A stretch of DNA of 64,000 bases from Maratus speciosus (Eukaryota; Arthropoda; Arachnida; Araneae; Salticidae), in contig OZ010789.1 in NCBI GenBank assembly GCA_963932465.1, positions 598,391,968 to 598,455,967 of the forward strand, given 5' to 3'. Under the pieces are notes generated by a model that made no database searches, was not told the origin of the DNA, and saw only the letters and a program-made list of their open reading frames with translations. Numbering within the stretch: the first letter of the stretch is position 1; each line of letters starts with the position of its first letter. Below are positions 1-11,404 of the stretch, in pieces. A program made the position numbers and the translations under genes.

Positions 1-12
1 TCTATCCTCTAT

Positions 13-411
13 TTATAATATCAATTTCTTCTCTTCTATCTCTGTTTGCCGTTTTCTCTCTCCTGCATCAAGTTCGGCCTGCCGCCTTCTCTCTTCTGCT
101 TCAAGTTCTAACTTTCTTTCTTCCAACGCTATTCTGTTATCTTCTTTCCCCTTCTCTGCTTCTATTTTTCTTCGCTCTATCTGTTTCTCTGCTTCTATTT
201 TTCTTTGCTCTTTCTTCTTCTCTACTTGCGCTTCAAGTTCTAACTTTCTTTCTCCTTGCTAGAAGTCTAAGCTAAAGTCTGCATCAAAACTTTCCCAAGT
301 TTGTATTGCTTTAATTAATGGCAGAATAGTTACTTTCTCTGGCATGTTTATTGCGCACTCTTCACATAGTTCAATCAAATCGCTTCGTCGCGCTTTGTTC
401 AAAATCAACAT
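13..411 (-). pseudogene. LTR retrotransposon gag-like N-terminal fragment (coiled coil)
   Basis: Read on the minus strand from an ATG at 411-409, this gives about 132 codons. The first ~50 residues (start MLILNKARRSDLIELCEECA) are a compact helical segment. They are followed by a highly charged heptad-like stretch rich in E, K, R and Q with repeated blocks such as ERKLELEAE and RRKIEAEK, typical of a coiled coil. An in-frame TAG at 261-259 separates the two parts and a TAA at 15-13 ends the frame, so it is broken. A primer binding site and a probable LTR lie just upstream on the same strand, which makes this the 5' gag region of an LTR element whose rest lies left of the window. Fragments of this style are familiar to me from spider and tick Ty3/gypsy-like elements; that assignment is recall, not a search. 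Confidence 0.6.
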
Positions 412-454
412 AATGATGTGTTTTTACCGTAATCGTTTCAATTTTTTATTCTTA

Positions 455-472
455 TCCCGGCACAGAGCCCCA
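455..472 (-). other. Putative primer binding site of LTR retrotransposon
   Basis: On the minus strand an 18-base stretch beginning TGGGGCTCTG lies 5 bases after the probable LTR end and 43 bases before the gag ATG. It starts with TGG, the complement of a tRNA CCA end, as LTR retrotransposon primer sites do. I did not identify the priming tRNA. Confidence 0.45.
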
Positions 473-477
473 AAATT

Positions 478-888
478 TGTAGGATTTATTCTGAAAATTA
501 CTTAAAGATTCACGTGGAACTACAAATAAATGCATCTATTAGCTTATCAATTTTATACGGCATTTATTATTCACTCGAACAAATAATATGTTTAGTAGAT
601 CACAGCAGTTCATCCACATCAATAATATAATACTTTGTAAACATAAATACTGAAATTCTCTTAGAATTCTTGCCCAAATCTTTTACTTGGCATTTAACGA
701 ATTTTCAAACTTCATGTTGTGATAAAAATTATGGAACTTCTAAAAATAAACATCTCTTGATTTTTTTTAGCTTTTTTCATCGCTCCTAGTGTGGTACTTT
801 TTATTTCATATAAGAGTGCATATTCATTAATAAACCCTTGAGTTAGTCAAGTTGCACTATTGAGAATATTTACAATCCCCCTCACACA
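478..888 (-). repeat. Probable 5' LTR of the leftmost retrotransposon
   Basis: Read on the minus strand this ~411-bp stretch starts TGTGTGAGGGGGATTG and ends CCTACA, so it has TG...CA ends, and it sits directly before the primer binding site. The partner LTR is outside the window, so the outer boundary (886-888) and the target duplication cannot be confirmed. No coding sequence is seen in it. Confidence 0.45.
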
Positions 889-1347
889 TATATATGTATA
901 TATATATCACTTTTTTATGGACACGATAACTTCCAAAATTCTGCACAAAATCTCTTCCAAACTAATATATAAAATCAAGGGGTAGAAAATGTTCGTAAAT
1001 GGGCAAAATCGGACCAAGGGGTGGAAATAGGGAGGGGTTTTGGTGAAAATCGAAAAAACCCCATAACTTCTCAATTATAATACATATCAAATCAATTTAA
1101 AGTTATTAGTACTTCTAGGAAAATGGCCGAAAATTTAGGTATCACAGATTTTTGATAAAATTAAAAAAGGGCTCAAGGTTCGAAAAAAAAATAGGTTTTA
1201 GGGAGAGAAAAATTCGTAAATTCGTCAATTCGTAAAATATCAAGTTCACTTAATCTTATTACAAATCTTATAGAACTTTTATACTCTCTTACCGCAACCT
1301 CCAACTCTTACCTCCAACTGATAGGGCCAACTCTTACAGCAAAAACA

Positions 1348-1385
<38 letters not shown>

Positions 1386-1416
1386 GGAGGTTGACGAAAA
1401 AATTATCGTATTAAGG
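889..1416. other. Non-coding AT-rich stretch
   Basis: I see no gene here. It starts with a short (TA)n tract, continues with poly-A-rich unique-looking sequence, and contains a trinucleotide run at 1347-1382. Confidence 0.5.
1347..1382. repeat. (AAT)n microsatellite
   Basis: About twelve uninterrupted AAT units. Confidence 0.9.
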
Positions 1417-1960
1417 GTGTGCTGAAATCCAAACAGATTAATTTCTGACTCATTTTTAAATTCATTTTTGCTCTCAAACGCATCCAAATGGCAGGTTCTC
1501 TTATTCAGAAACTGTATAATGTATTGGTCGATGTTTCGATATACGCAGAATATATTTCAAAAAATGCTGTCAAAGTGGGCATTTTGAACCGAATTTCCTG
1601 AAGCGATACTGCTGGAAACGAAAAAATATGGTCGTACCGAGAAAATAATTGTTTGTAAATCAAGTTCTAATTAATTGGAGGAAAAATAAAAACGCATGTC
1701 ACTTATAAATTTCTTCAAAAAAATCACGTCAGTAATTTCATGTTTTTACTTTTAAAAATGAGTCTGAAAATGTGTCAGAAAATTTAGAGTTGTTGAGCGT
1801 GGAAAAATATTTTTTGAATACCACCATAATATGATTCTGATAAAACCAGCTCTTACAGAAAAATGAAATTAAAAATTCATTAAAAGCGGCTAGATAAAAT
1901 TGTTAAACTGGGTTTATCTCTAATCTTGATTTAGTTTTGTTGGTGAAGTTAGTACTTAAC
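1417..1960. repeat. Dispersed repeat, copy 1
   Basis: This stretch resembles 7875-8165 in order and wording: a shared opening (GTGYTGAAATC), then TTTCTGAC, then GCATTTTGAACCGAATTTCC against the divergent ACGTTTTCAACCGAGTTTCC, and later a CTTATAA block. The copies are old. No open frame of note is present and I do not recognise the family. Confidence 0.4.
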
Positions 1961-2737
1961 TTCGAAATCTGCCTCCTCCTGTAGGCTGAGCCGGCAGGGA
2001 TTTTTTTTTATAAAAGACTTATGAACAGACCAAAACAATTCCTTCAGATTTATCTATACAAAAACGTGAAGAAAGCTGGAATGACTAACTACCTAAATAT
2101 AGCTACAAAAAAAAAACAGTTTTTTTATAATGTAATTCAATAAAAAGTATTTTTCTTGTTCTCAGAAATGATAATGCACAGATAATAACGTTTTATATAA
2201 ATGAAATTATTTTTAGCAAAGGTACAAAGTATCTCAGTTCACATACATTATGCTAAAAAGCAATATCATCTAATAAATAATTTTTTTATTTATTTTTGCT
2301 TCCTACATAATTTTTAAATTATTGAATAACATTCATCGCAAATTTTATTAAAATCAATAATTTAAAATATGTAATATAAACTTTAAAAAGTTCGCTCTTT
2401 TACTTAAAAGACGACTAAAATAATATAAGAGAAGTTGCAAGTCAAAAATATACATTTTATTTAAAAACTTCTTTATACTTTTGAGCTTCCCCAAGCTCTT
2501 CATATTAGAATCGTCGCCTTTTAAATAAAGCAATGAACTCTTTAAAGTTCATATTATATATTTTATGTTTGAATAAATGTGAAATATTGCGTTTCGTCTT
2601 GTGATTTTATTACCAATAATTTAGATTTGTTTCAGTATTACTGTAGGTAATATCAGTTCAATATAACAACTTTCGAAGTATTTTCATGCTTGAAATGAAG
2701 TACTCTTTTGCCTTGAATACTTTTATATAAAAACATA
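1961..2737. other. No feature recognised
   Basis: Low-complexity AT-rich sequence with poly-T and poly-A runs. I see no coding potential and no repeat with clear ends. Confidence 0.4.
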
Positions 2738-3175
2738 CCGGGTAAGCCAAAAGTCCGTTACTACTTTAAAAATTCATAAAAAAGGAAGAAATTGTGACAA
2801 AAGAGTGAGGTTTGCAAGAAAGGGCTCACAAGGTAGACGGGTTTTATAGGAGTCCACCCAAAAAAGTTTAGTTAAAAAATCACATGTAGAGAGCGCTGAC
2901 GACCCGAGACACAATGAACAGGACAACAGTATTGTCGTAGAATGTTCTGTACATCATGTTGAAGCTTTGTTATTGGAAGAACAAATGAATGGAGTGTATT
3001 TTTGTCCTGTTCATTGTGTTTCGGATCGTCAGCGCCCTCCAGATGTGATTTTTTAACTAATTTTTTTTGCTGCTAAAAACTACCCGACTACCTTGTGAGC
3101 CCTTTCTTGCAAACCGCACTCCCGTATCATAATTTCTTCCTTTTTTATGAGTTATAATGAACTTTTTGGTAATTT
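2738..3175. mobile_element. Foldback MITE with ~190-bp arms
   Basis: The arms at 2738-2936 and 3003-3175 are inverted copies. For example, a stretch of GCTCACAAGGTAG on the left meets CTACCTTGTGAGC on the right, and ACAATGAACAGGACAA meets TTGTCCTGTTCATTGT. The left end CCGGGTAAGCCAAAAG follows a TA dinucleotide, which suggests a Tc1/mariner-type parent. The right end has decayed. A 66-bp non-repeated spacer separates the arms. No transposase is encoded. Confidence 0.7.
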
Positions 3176-3744
3176 ACTTTAATTTTATCAGATTTTTTTT
3201 AGTTTTACCTTAATTATTATTTTATCATAACAAGCTTCTGTTAAGAGACAATTCATGACAAGAATCAGTGTGCGTGCATCAAGTCGAAACATTTTACAGG
3301 AAATGTTAATAAAATGTAAAGAAATAAACACAGATTTTAATATACAAAACTTCAAATTTCTTACACATTGAAATATTTAAATAAGTATATAATTTAAGTA
3401 TTAAATATAAGTATTAAATAAGTATCTTCATGATTTGATTCTAACCAGTTTTAGTGAATTTCTTTAAGAGAATTTCTTCTGGAGAAGGATTCCATTCTTG
3501 ATTTATAATGTTATAATTATCATAATGTTATTTTTCTTTAAAGTTAATTGTATTAATATAATTTACTTTTAGAAATATGATTGTATCGCTTATATACTTG
3601 CATTAATATAAGTTCTACCTTACTATATAAGTTATAATACAAATGTTGTTGTCATTTTATTTTCAAAAGAGAATCTTCCCTATTCATGTTGTAGTTCTAT
3701 GGCAATAAAACAAAATTATTAAACGTTTTTTGCACTTTCCAACA

Positions 3745-4085
3745 CAGTTAAAAATTGTTTATGAATACGGCTTGTTAGGCTGTCCGTCCACGCTCTAACT
3801 CACGTAAATATACTCGGATTTTCATACAATTGATACATATGTTAATGATATTTACCATGGTATATTCGGTGTTTAATGTGTAACGTTAATAGTTCCTTTA
3901 CAGGGGCAGTCAAAAGAATTCCGCTACATTATGGTGAATGGGGAAAATTCGCTTGCAGTGTATTTTAATGCTATAAAGCTATTTTAAATGCATTGAAATT
4001 TATATAAAACACTGAATTTCACTACAATACGATTACTATAGAATAGGGCGTTCATAGCATTTATCATTCATTTATACACAAACCT
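3745..4085 (+). repeat. Dispersed repeat related to the 61-64 kb arrays
   Basis: It is collinear with 62050-62430: both have TTTATGAAT, a block like GGGC--TCAAAAGAATTCC followed by ACATTAT, and an ending CTATAGAATA-GG then CATAGTATTTATCATT. This is a diverged single unit of the family that forms the inverted arrays at the right end of the window. It is non-coding. Confidence 0.55.
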
Positions 4086-4870
4086 AGTTGGATGTACTAA
4101 TCCCAAAACTTTCTTCTATCTCATAAATGTTAATATTTCAAAATTCGCTATCACACTGGCAAAATTAAACGACAATCTATGCCCATCATGAGGATTCTAA
4201 AAATATGAAATTTGGTGCATTAGTTCTTGAGATACGACTGTCTCTGAAATCCTATAAATCCAGCAAAATGCAGTCTAGCAGCACAACATACAGGGAGCTT
4301 TACACCAAAACCTACCAAAAAACAACTCATATCAACATCTAACTGAATCTGAAATTTGTGAAAAATCCATGAATTAGTTTTTCGGATAGAGCTATTGCAA
4401 AAATCAGGAAAATCCCAGCATAGCAGCGCCACTTATTGGACGATTAACACCAAACCCTAATCAGCAATAGCTTGTGTTAACATATAACGAAACCTAAAGT
4501 TAGATGAAAATTAGTCCATTAGTTCCTGAGATAGAGCTATTACGAGATTCCCGAAAAATGCAGCACAGCAGAGCCACTTGCTGGGTGATTTACACCAACA
4601 CGTAATCTGCACTAACTCATATCAATGACTAACTTAATCTGAAGTTTGATCAAAATCCGTGCATTAGTTCTTGAGATAAAGGTATTAAAGAAATCAGGTA
4701 AATCCAGCAAAATGTAGCATAGCCAGTGGCGTAGTTAAGGGGGGCAGCCGCCACGGGCGCCGATGCAAAGGGGTGCCAAATTGAAAGAGGTTTAAACCAA
4801 AATTATCTCACATATTTTGACAATAAATAAAAATTAGAAAAAAAAATTCTTTTTGTGTATATTTGTGTGT

Positions 4871-5060
4871 CATACTTGCCAACCTCCCGCTTTTATTTAA
4901 ACGAAGAAACGTACTTTCAACCAGAAAACCTATTAAATTAACTGTTCCATACTTCGATGTTATAGTTATTCGAAACCTACACTCTTTCGTTTATTAAATC
5001 AAATTTCTGGTTTAAGGTATGTTTTGTTGATTTTTAAAAAGCGAGAGGTTGGCAAGTATG
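4871..5060. mobile_element. 190-bp MITE nested in the hAT-like element
   Basis: Terminal inverted repeats CATACTTGCCAACCTC and GAGGTTGGCAAGTATG bound a 190-bp AT-rich body. Both flanks read GTGTGT, either a short target duplication or simple-sequence coincidence. It interrupts the internal duplication of its host element. Confidence 0.7.
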
Positions 5061-5734
5061 GTGTGTGAATGTTTTCTATAGTAAGATATTTTGTTATATC
5101 CAAATAACGAAGAAAGAAAAAGCTTCTATAAATGTTTCTAGGGATGGCACAATACATTTGGTACTTAAAATAATTATGTACCTGAATTGAGGTGCAAAAT
5201 GATTAAATAGTGGATGCCAAATTGAGAGGAGCTTTAAACCAAAATTACTTCACATACTTGGACAAAAAATAATAACAATTGACCTTTCGTTTTTTTTTGT
5301 GTGTGTTTGTGTGAATGTTTTGAAAAAATTCGGTGAAGTTTGGGGAATGGAGAGATCCATAACTGTCAATCGCTGATGGAGGTTTCTAACTGTCTACCCT
5401 CCAGTTTATAAATCAAAAAACCTGTTGCAACTCGGACTTACATTTCTGGTATCAAAATAACATTTTTCATTTGCATACTAGCTGACCTCACCGTCGATGT
5501 GTCCAAACAAACCTCTAATGATTTTTAAAAAAATCGAATCTCTCAAAATTAAGTTCTGCGATGGGTCACCACTGTGCTACGCACGTATCTCTAAGAACTA
5601 GAAACCTCCACTCAAATTTAGCTCTTTCAAAATGAATTTCCGGCGTGACCCCGCTGTCTATATCTTCGTATAGCAGGCGTTCTGCGCACGCGCCGGAAAA
5701 TCTGAAGAGAATCGTAAGATGAGTTCAAAGAAAA

Positions 5735-6055
5735 AAAATCCGCAGAAATCGAGCCCATGAAACCTCGAATAACAATGCAACCTGCCTGTGGAAGGTAGAA
5801 CTACAAATTGTAAGACAATCGAAAACCTAGTTGAATGAGCAAAATCCAGTTGAAATTGAGTCCATAGAACCTGTGATAAGAATGCGTCCCCTGCACTGGA
5901 ATGTGAAGCTAAAATTTGCAATAAAATCGTAAACTAAGTTGAAGGAATCAATTTCCTTTGAAATCTGGCTCATAGAATCTGACACAAGAATGCGCCGTTG
6001 ATGTTCGATAATGGTGGTAAAAGAAGTTTATATTTTGGAAAACATAGTTTTAAAT
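5735..6055. repeat. Degenerate ~110-bp tandem repeat, three units
   Basis: Units begin near 5740, 5851 and 5959 with wording like GAAATYGAGYCCATRRAACCT, followed by AACAATGC or AGAATGCG. They continue with a block around AAATTGTAAGACAATCG or AAATTTGCAATAAAATCG. Divergence is high and I see no coding function. Confidence 0.5.
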
Positions 6056-6722
6056 GTAAATAAAGGGGGGGACCTTTGTGGATGAACTTTTAACTCATAT
6101 CACGGGACTCTTGCCACAGAACACACTAATGATCTTCGATTAAATTTAATAAAATGCTTTTAAAATATGTTTTTAGCATTACACCATATTTAATAATTAA
6201 GTCGATTGTCTACAACCCATATAATCTCTCATCCATCGATTTTCGGAAGTTAAATGGAGGGGTGGGCTGGAAAAAGTTTTCTTTTTAGTTCGGTTTTTAA
6301 TGAATGTTCATCCCTGTATGCTTCTTTCTCCGAACTTTTGTACTGCCATCAGTTTTTTGAAAAAATTAAGAACAATTACCGACCCATTTTCAAACACTTT
6401 ATACACAGGTGTAAAATATCTTTCTACATGTTCTCTGAAATTTTCAAATCCATATATTAATTAGTTTTCTTAATTTTCGTCAGTTAGTGAAAATTATTAA
6501 TTTCTTTTATTTCGGCTGTGGAACCAGTGCAGATGTGCGAGCAATTTTGCCATTTTGTGGAGAAAAAAATCGCGTTTTTGATGAGATTTTAATTAATATT
6601 ATCGGCTAATTAAAAAAGAAAATTAGAAGTCTGAGCCTCTTGTGCGTCAAAGTCCAGTCTTGGACTACCCTCACACAAATTTTCAGACTTGTATGTGCGG
6701 TAGATATTTCTAGCCTTCCCCG

Positions 6723-6741
6723 ACACACACACACACACACA
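6723..6741. repeat. (AC)n microsatellite
   Basis: Nine uninterrupted AC units. Confidence 0.9.
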
Positions 6742-7748
6742 TAGATTAGTTTTCACGCTGACTTTTGTGTTCTTAGCATTCCATACGAATAATTTCGTAG
6801 CATAATAAGGACTTCTGTTAACCAATTGAAAAATGGATTAAGCTGAAAAAACAAAAAATAAATACATTATTTCTTCTACATTGGAAATTCCATTTTCCCG
6901 TCGAAATGGCATTCCGAAAAGCCAAGTAAAAAAATGTGTAGCGACCTACCCCTAAATTTTCCCTTCTTTAATCGTAAAAATAAAAAAGTTAGGATTTTTC
7001 AGTCTTCCTTGTACGACCAATACTTCCAACCTTTACCAATACTTTACGACCAGTTTTCGTCGTTTAAAGGTTAAACATATTTTATGTATATTTAAATTCA
7101 GAGCATATGCATTAGAGAAAACTATATCTATATCGATCTATGTAAGGAATAACTGGGAGATTAATGTCAGAAAAGAATTTGACTTCTGAACCTCTTTGTC
7201 GACCGAACTCGTTTATTTCGTCACCTCATCTTACAATCATCTACGCCAGTTCGATCGGATGTCCTATAAGCCATTTACGTCAATTTCGATGACTTACATG
7301 GTCGTAGGTTGTGCATACATCTGATTTGGGCAAAATCTAATCTTTTTCCTGCGCATTCTCTCTAATATGTTGGGTCTTTAATATTTTCCAGCATTGCCGA
7401 AAGTATAAATTTGGGAGGGATATTTAGTTTAATTGGTTAATTAGCTCTTGATTGACATGTAGTCAAGACCCGCGCAAACACTGGGTTTCCTGTGACATAC
7501 AAGTCTACAAGAACAACAAACTAGGGAGGATTTCCCAAACGTCAACATTTTCTAACTTAAGTCACTCTCTGATTTTAACGGTGAAGGTAATAAATGTTAT
7601 GCGGGAAACAAAGTTACAAGGGGTAGAACGGATTTTAAAATATAAGATTTAAAGTTACGAAAAAGAACTTAAAGATTTTAATTAAATTTTTGAAATTTAA
7701 TTTAAATTTTGAATTTTATAAAAGGATTTTAATTCTTATCCTTTTCAT

Positions 7749-7775
7749 TTATATATATATATATATATATATATA
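7749..7775. repeat. (AT)n microsatellite
   Basis: An uninterrupted AT run of about 13 units. Confidence 0.9.
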
Positions 7776-7874
7776 GCATATGTATCTCTCTCTATAGATA
7801 TCTGATCACTGTCATGCAACTACGCTCGTATTTATAAACCGATTTGGATGTGATTGAGCATATGTTAACAGTTT

Positions 7875-8165
7875 ATTAAAGGTGTTCTGAAATCAAAAGG
7901 GGAAACTTTCTGACATAAATTTTAATTTATTTTTGTTCGAAAATGCATGAAACTAGCTGGTGTTGTTGTTTAGAAACTATGTCATCAAGCTGGTTTTTCC
8001 ATTTTTTTGCAAACGCAATAGATCTTTCAGAAAATAGTGTAAAAGTGGACGTTTTCAACCGAGTTTCCGGGCGAATGTAGAATAAGCACTCAAGAGCGGA
8101 AGAAAAACGTGTTTGTCACGTGATCAAAAACGCTTATAAGTCAATAGGTAATTGATTGATCAAAA
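7875..8165. repeat. Dispersed repeat, copy 2
   Basis: Diverged counterpart of 1417-1960, with the same order of blocks (GTGTTCTGAAATC, TTTCTGACA, CGTTTTCAACCGAGTTTCC). It lies inside the hAT-like element. Confidence 0.4.
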
Positions 8166-8344
8166 AATAGAAAACACAGTTTAATTTCAAATCACTTCCA
8201 TAGCCAGGCTTCCCAATTGTATATCTTTCCGTTAAAAAATGAATTCATGTGTTTGAATAAAATTAGCGGAATCCTTAAAAACAAGTAAGAATGAAACTGT
8301 CTTTTCTTCCCTGTACAAGCGAAAACGACTTTTCGTCTTGGGGA

Positions 8345-8477
8345 AAAATAACGTGGTTACTTTATTTATTTATTATTTTTTTTATTTTTTTTTATTTTAT
8401 TTTTTTTTTTTATTTTTATTTTTATTTTATTTTTATTTTATTTTATTTATTTTTTTTTTTTTTGGGGGGGGGGGGGG
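8345..8477. repeat. T-rich low-complexity tract ending in poly-G
   Basis: Irregular TTTA/TTTTTA runs followed by about 14 G bases. It generates spurious phenylalanine-rich open frames. Confidence 0.85.
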
Positions 8478-8933
8478 CGCTCAAAATTTATTCTTGCCCC
8501 GGGAGCCAAAAAACGTAGCTACGCCACTGAGCATAGCATCTCCACCTGTTGGGCGATTTACACCAAAACGTAATCAGCACTAACCCATATCAAGGACTAA
8601 CTGAATCATAAGTTTCATAAAAATCCGTGTGTTACTTCTTGAGATAGAGATATTACAGAAATCGCGAAAAATGCCGCATAGCAGCGCCACGTGTTGAGCG
8701 GTTTACACCAAAATCTAATCTCCGCCAATTTATATTATGGACTATATGAATATAATTTTTTATTAAATTCCGTGCATTAGTTCTTGAGATAGAGGGCCCA
8801 CAAAATTTGTGTCACATATATACAGACAGACCGACAGACATTTCGTATAAACATGTTTTTCGGGATCTCTAGCTCTAAAACGTGTAAACCCGTCGGAAAT
8901 TTTCATGAATCCAATGCTTTCTTCTTGTAAAGA

Positions 8934-9435
8934 TAAAAGAATGTAAAAAATCGGTTACAATACTGTCTTTGAGCAATAATTGCTGGAAATGAGTTATCAA
9001 TTTCGGTATGTGCTTTTAATTTGAAGTAATTTGTTGCATGTTACTCGTTGTGTATAAATTCTGTACCTCGTATACAGGGCTGCACAAAAGAATTCACGTA
9101 CCATTATCCTAATTAGCGGAAATTGCTGAAGGGGAATTTTCAACTGAGGTATGTATTTCTTAACTGAACTAAATTTTTGAATGCATGTAGTTAATAGATA
9201 CAAATTTATATATCATATACAGGGCTGCTCAAACAATTCTGATCTTTTTCCGATTGTAGAGGAGAGTTTCAAAAATTGGGTTTTCAAATGTGATATGCGT
9301 TTTCAAAAGGTTCAATTGGACATCATATTTCAAATCAGTAAACGGTAAAATTTTGTTACCTTATTCTGAATGTGTTGGAATGTGTTTCATAATGTATGCT
9401 TGAAGCATTATTTTTCCTTTCTTGTTTATATATAT
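8934..9435. repeat. Fragments related to the 61-64 kb repeat family
   Basis: Two phrases, TACAGGGCTGCACAAAAGAA (near 9074) and TACAGGGCTGCTCAAACAAT (near 9220), resemble the CAGGGCTCTCAAAAGAA block of the repeats at 61-64 kb. Otherwise AT-rich with no gene. Confidence 0.35.
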
Positions 9436-10467
9436 GTTACGGCTGCTAAAACAAGAATGAAGGGTAAACCTACGTTTAACCGGTTAAAGTGCGGATTACC
9501 CAGGCCTTGCGGATAAAGCCTGAAGAGTTCCCAACACTTCCATCTTTAACCGGTTAAAGCTAGGTTTAACCAATTGTGGTTGGTTGAAGGCCAAAATTAT
9601 TAAATTCTGATATCAAATGCAGTTATAAAAACAATCATATCTATTATTTTTTGTGAGTTGTCCATTACTGGAACAGAGGGTGTCCATTACTGGAATTTTA
9701 GGCGTTTTGATATACTTCTGTTTTTTACAATTAAATATTGATCCATATTGAAAAATGAGACTATGAGAATGATTAAGTATTGTTTTTAGATTAATATAAT
9801 ATTGAAAAATACAGAATATAATAATTATAAGTATTAAAAAAAATAAATTTAAAGAAATTCCTTAGGAGTATCCATTACTGGCACATCTACCCCATATGTT
9901 ATTATTCGTTTATAAGATTAAACCATTTGATAAGATTTTGATTAAAAGAAGTAGTAATAATATCCAATTTAAAGCAGCAAATACTGTTTAATAAGATTTG
10001 TTAAGGTGCATCAGTTGTTTAAATTTGAAATGGTTAAATTTGAAAATTAATGTGAAAATTAATGTGAAAATTAATGTAAAAATTAAATCGCTCTTTAAAC
10101 GTTATTCGTGGACAAATTTTTGAATTCTTGTGTAAACTTTTGTGTCATTTCTGTTCTTAAAGTACATATCTTTTCTTTTATTTTCAGTTTCTGCATTAAA
10201 ATTCTTAAATTACTCAATTTTTTTTCATTCAGTTTCTTCAACAATGGTACAAACAAAATTTTTCTGATTACAAGGTTTTAATATGTTTCTACAAAGATGA
10301 ATTTAATAATTTCGGGCTTTAACCGATCAAGATTGGTTAGACCTAGCTTTAACCAGTTAAAGGTGGAAGCGTTGGGAACTCTTCGGGCTTTATACGCAAG
10401 GCCTGCGTAATCCGCACATTAACCGGTTAAACCTAGATTTACCCTTAATTCTGGCTTTAACCGTAAC
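9436..10467. mobile_element. Element with ~170-bp terminal inverted repeats (MULE- or foldback-like)
   Basis: The arms 9436-9607 and 10300-10467 are inverted copies with several scattered mismatches. Both start GTTACGG, and each carries AACCGGTTAA motifs and a GAGTTCCCAAC block. Flanking 8-mers ATATATAT and ATATACAT differ by one base and may be a target duplication. The ~690-bp interior is non-coding, with the phrase GTCCATTACTGGAA twice and a similar one near the right. Long inverted repeats with an 8-9 bp duplication fit MULEs, but no transposase supports that. Confidence 0.65.
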
Positions 10468-11404
10468 ATATACATGTACTACTTAGTAACTTTCAAAACA
10501 GTGAACATATTTTTTTCCTTTATCATTTCTTTCATTTATAATTGTTAAAAAAAAACTGACATAAGTAAAAAAAAAATATTTTTAGTCAACAATAAATGCA
10601 ACGACGTTTTAATCTTTAAAAAAAGAAAAAAAATCCGTGGTGTTTTTTTTTTTTTTTTTTTTTTTTTTTTATTTCTATAGCTTAAGCAGTGTCGATGTAT
10701 TCTGCTACCTTACATTAAAATTAACAAAAATTTTCAATTATCCTCTTTATTTAATAGAAATTAAATCGTTTTAACAAATATTTCTCCCAAACTTTGCAAA
10801 AAAAGCAACTTTTAGTTTATTAAAACATTTTACCAAATTCATTTTTCGAAATTAAAAATGATTTTCGATGATAAAAAAGAGGGTTTAATTAACTTCATAT
10901 ATTTTTTAATAACAATAACGCAGATATATATTTTTTTATTTTTTAATAGCGCTTTATAACATAAAAAGTTTAATTAATAAGAACTAAAAGTAATTAAAAA
11001 AAGTATATTTAGAATGTAAGGATTTTCTTATGCATATGTATTTTCTTTTTTTAAACTCAATTTTTAAAATTCGATATTTTCTGGAAGAAAAGAAAACCGA
11101 ATTATTATATATTTTATTTTGTTTTTATGAAAGCCAATTATTTAAAAGATTTTAATTATTTTCCGCTTAAAATGTTTTACTTATTTTGACTATAAAAAAA
11201 ATAATCAAGAATTTATTGCTGTAAATATGATTAGTTTTTAAATAATGAAATGAACAAAAAGAACTTTTAATAGGAGAACAAAATCTTTAAAAAAGATTAT
11301 CAAAAATATATAATATAAAATTATATACGCAAGAATTATTTTTAACGAACTATTATTATTTTTTCATAATCAGTTACTTTTACTTTCAATGAAAAAAACT
11401 AATA
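10468..11404. other. No feature recognised; poly-T tract
   Basis: Very AT-rich, with a T run at about 10643-10670. No gene or bounded repeat is visible. Confidence 0.5.

Larger units (their letters stand above)
6060..7874. other. No gene recognised; simple repeats
   Basis: This is the interior of the hAT-like element. It holds an (AC)9 run at 6723-6741 and an (AT)n run at 7749-7775. Short open frames here (up to ~70 codons) resemble nothing I know. Confidence 0.5.
4724..8529. mobile_element. hAT-like DNA transposon, non-coding or decayed
   Basis: The ends are CAGTGGCGTAGTTA and, at the right, TAGCTACGCCACTG, which pair as terminal inverted repeats with one mismatch in 14. An exact 8-bp duplication AGCATAGC flanks them (4716-4723 and 8530-8537). 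Excising the element restores the phase of the 145-bp-repeat host. An 8-bp duplication with a CAG... end fits the hAT superfamily. No transposase can be read. The interior holds a MITE (4871-5060), a partial internal duplication (4774 onward resembles 5213 onward), degenerate ~110-bp repeats (5735-6055), a dispersed repeat copy (7875-8165) and a T-rich/poly-G tract near the right end. Confidence 0.75.
4145..8933 (-). mobile_element. ~1-kb element made of 145-bp repeats, copy A (split by hAT insertion)
   Basis: With the insertion at 4724-8529 and one copy of its target duplication removed, about 975 bp remain. They consist of six diverged units marked by the phrase TTGAGATAGAG at 4229, 4383, 4528, 4673, 8641 and 8786. 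Spacings are 145 or about 154 bp. The 5' end, read on the minus strand, begins TCTTTACAAGAAGAAAG after an A, and the other end near 4145 is ill-defined. Copy B lies at 35999-37010 in opposite orientation and aligns end to end. A 5' TC and central tandem repeats are features of non-autonomous Helitrons, but no 3' hairpin plus CTRR is obvious, so the class is open. Confidence 0.65.

Noticed and set aside
8291..8583. Phenylalanine-rich frames
   Set aside because: Produced by the TTTA/T-run low-complexity tract.
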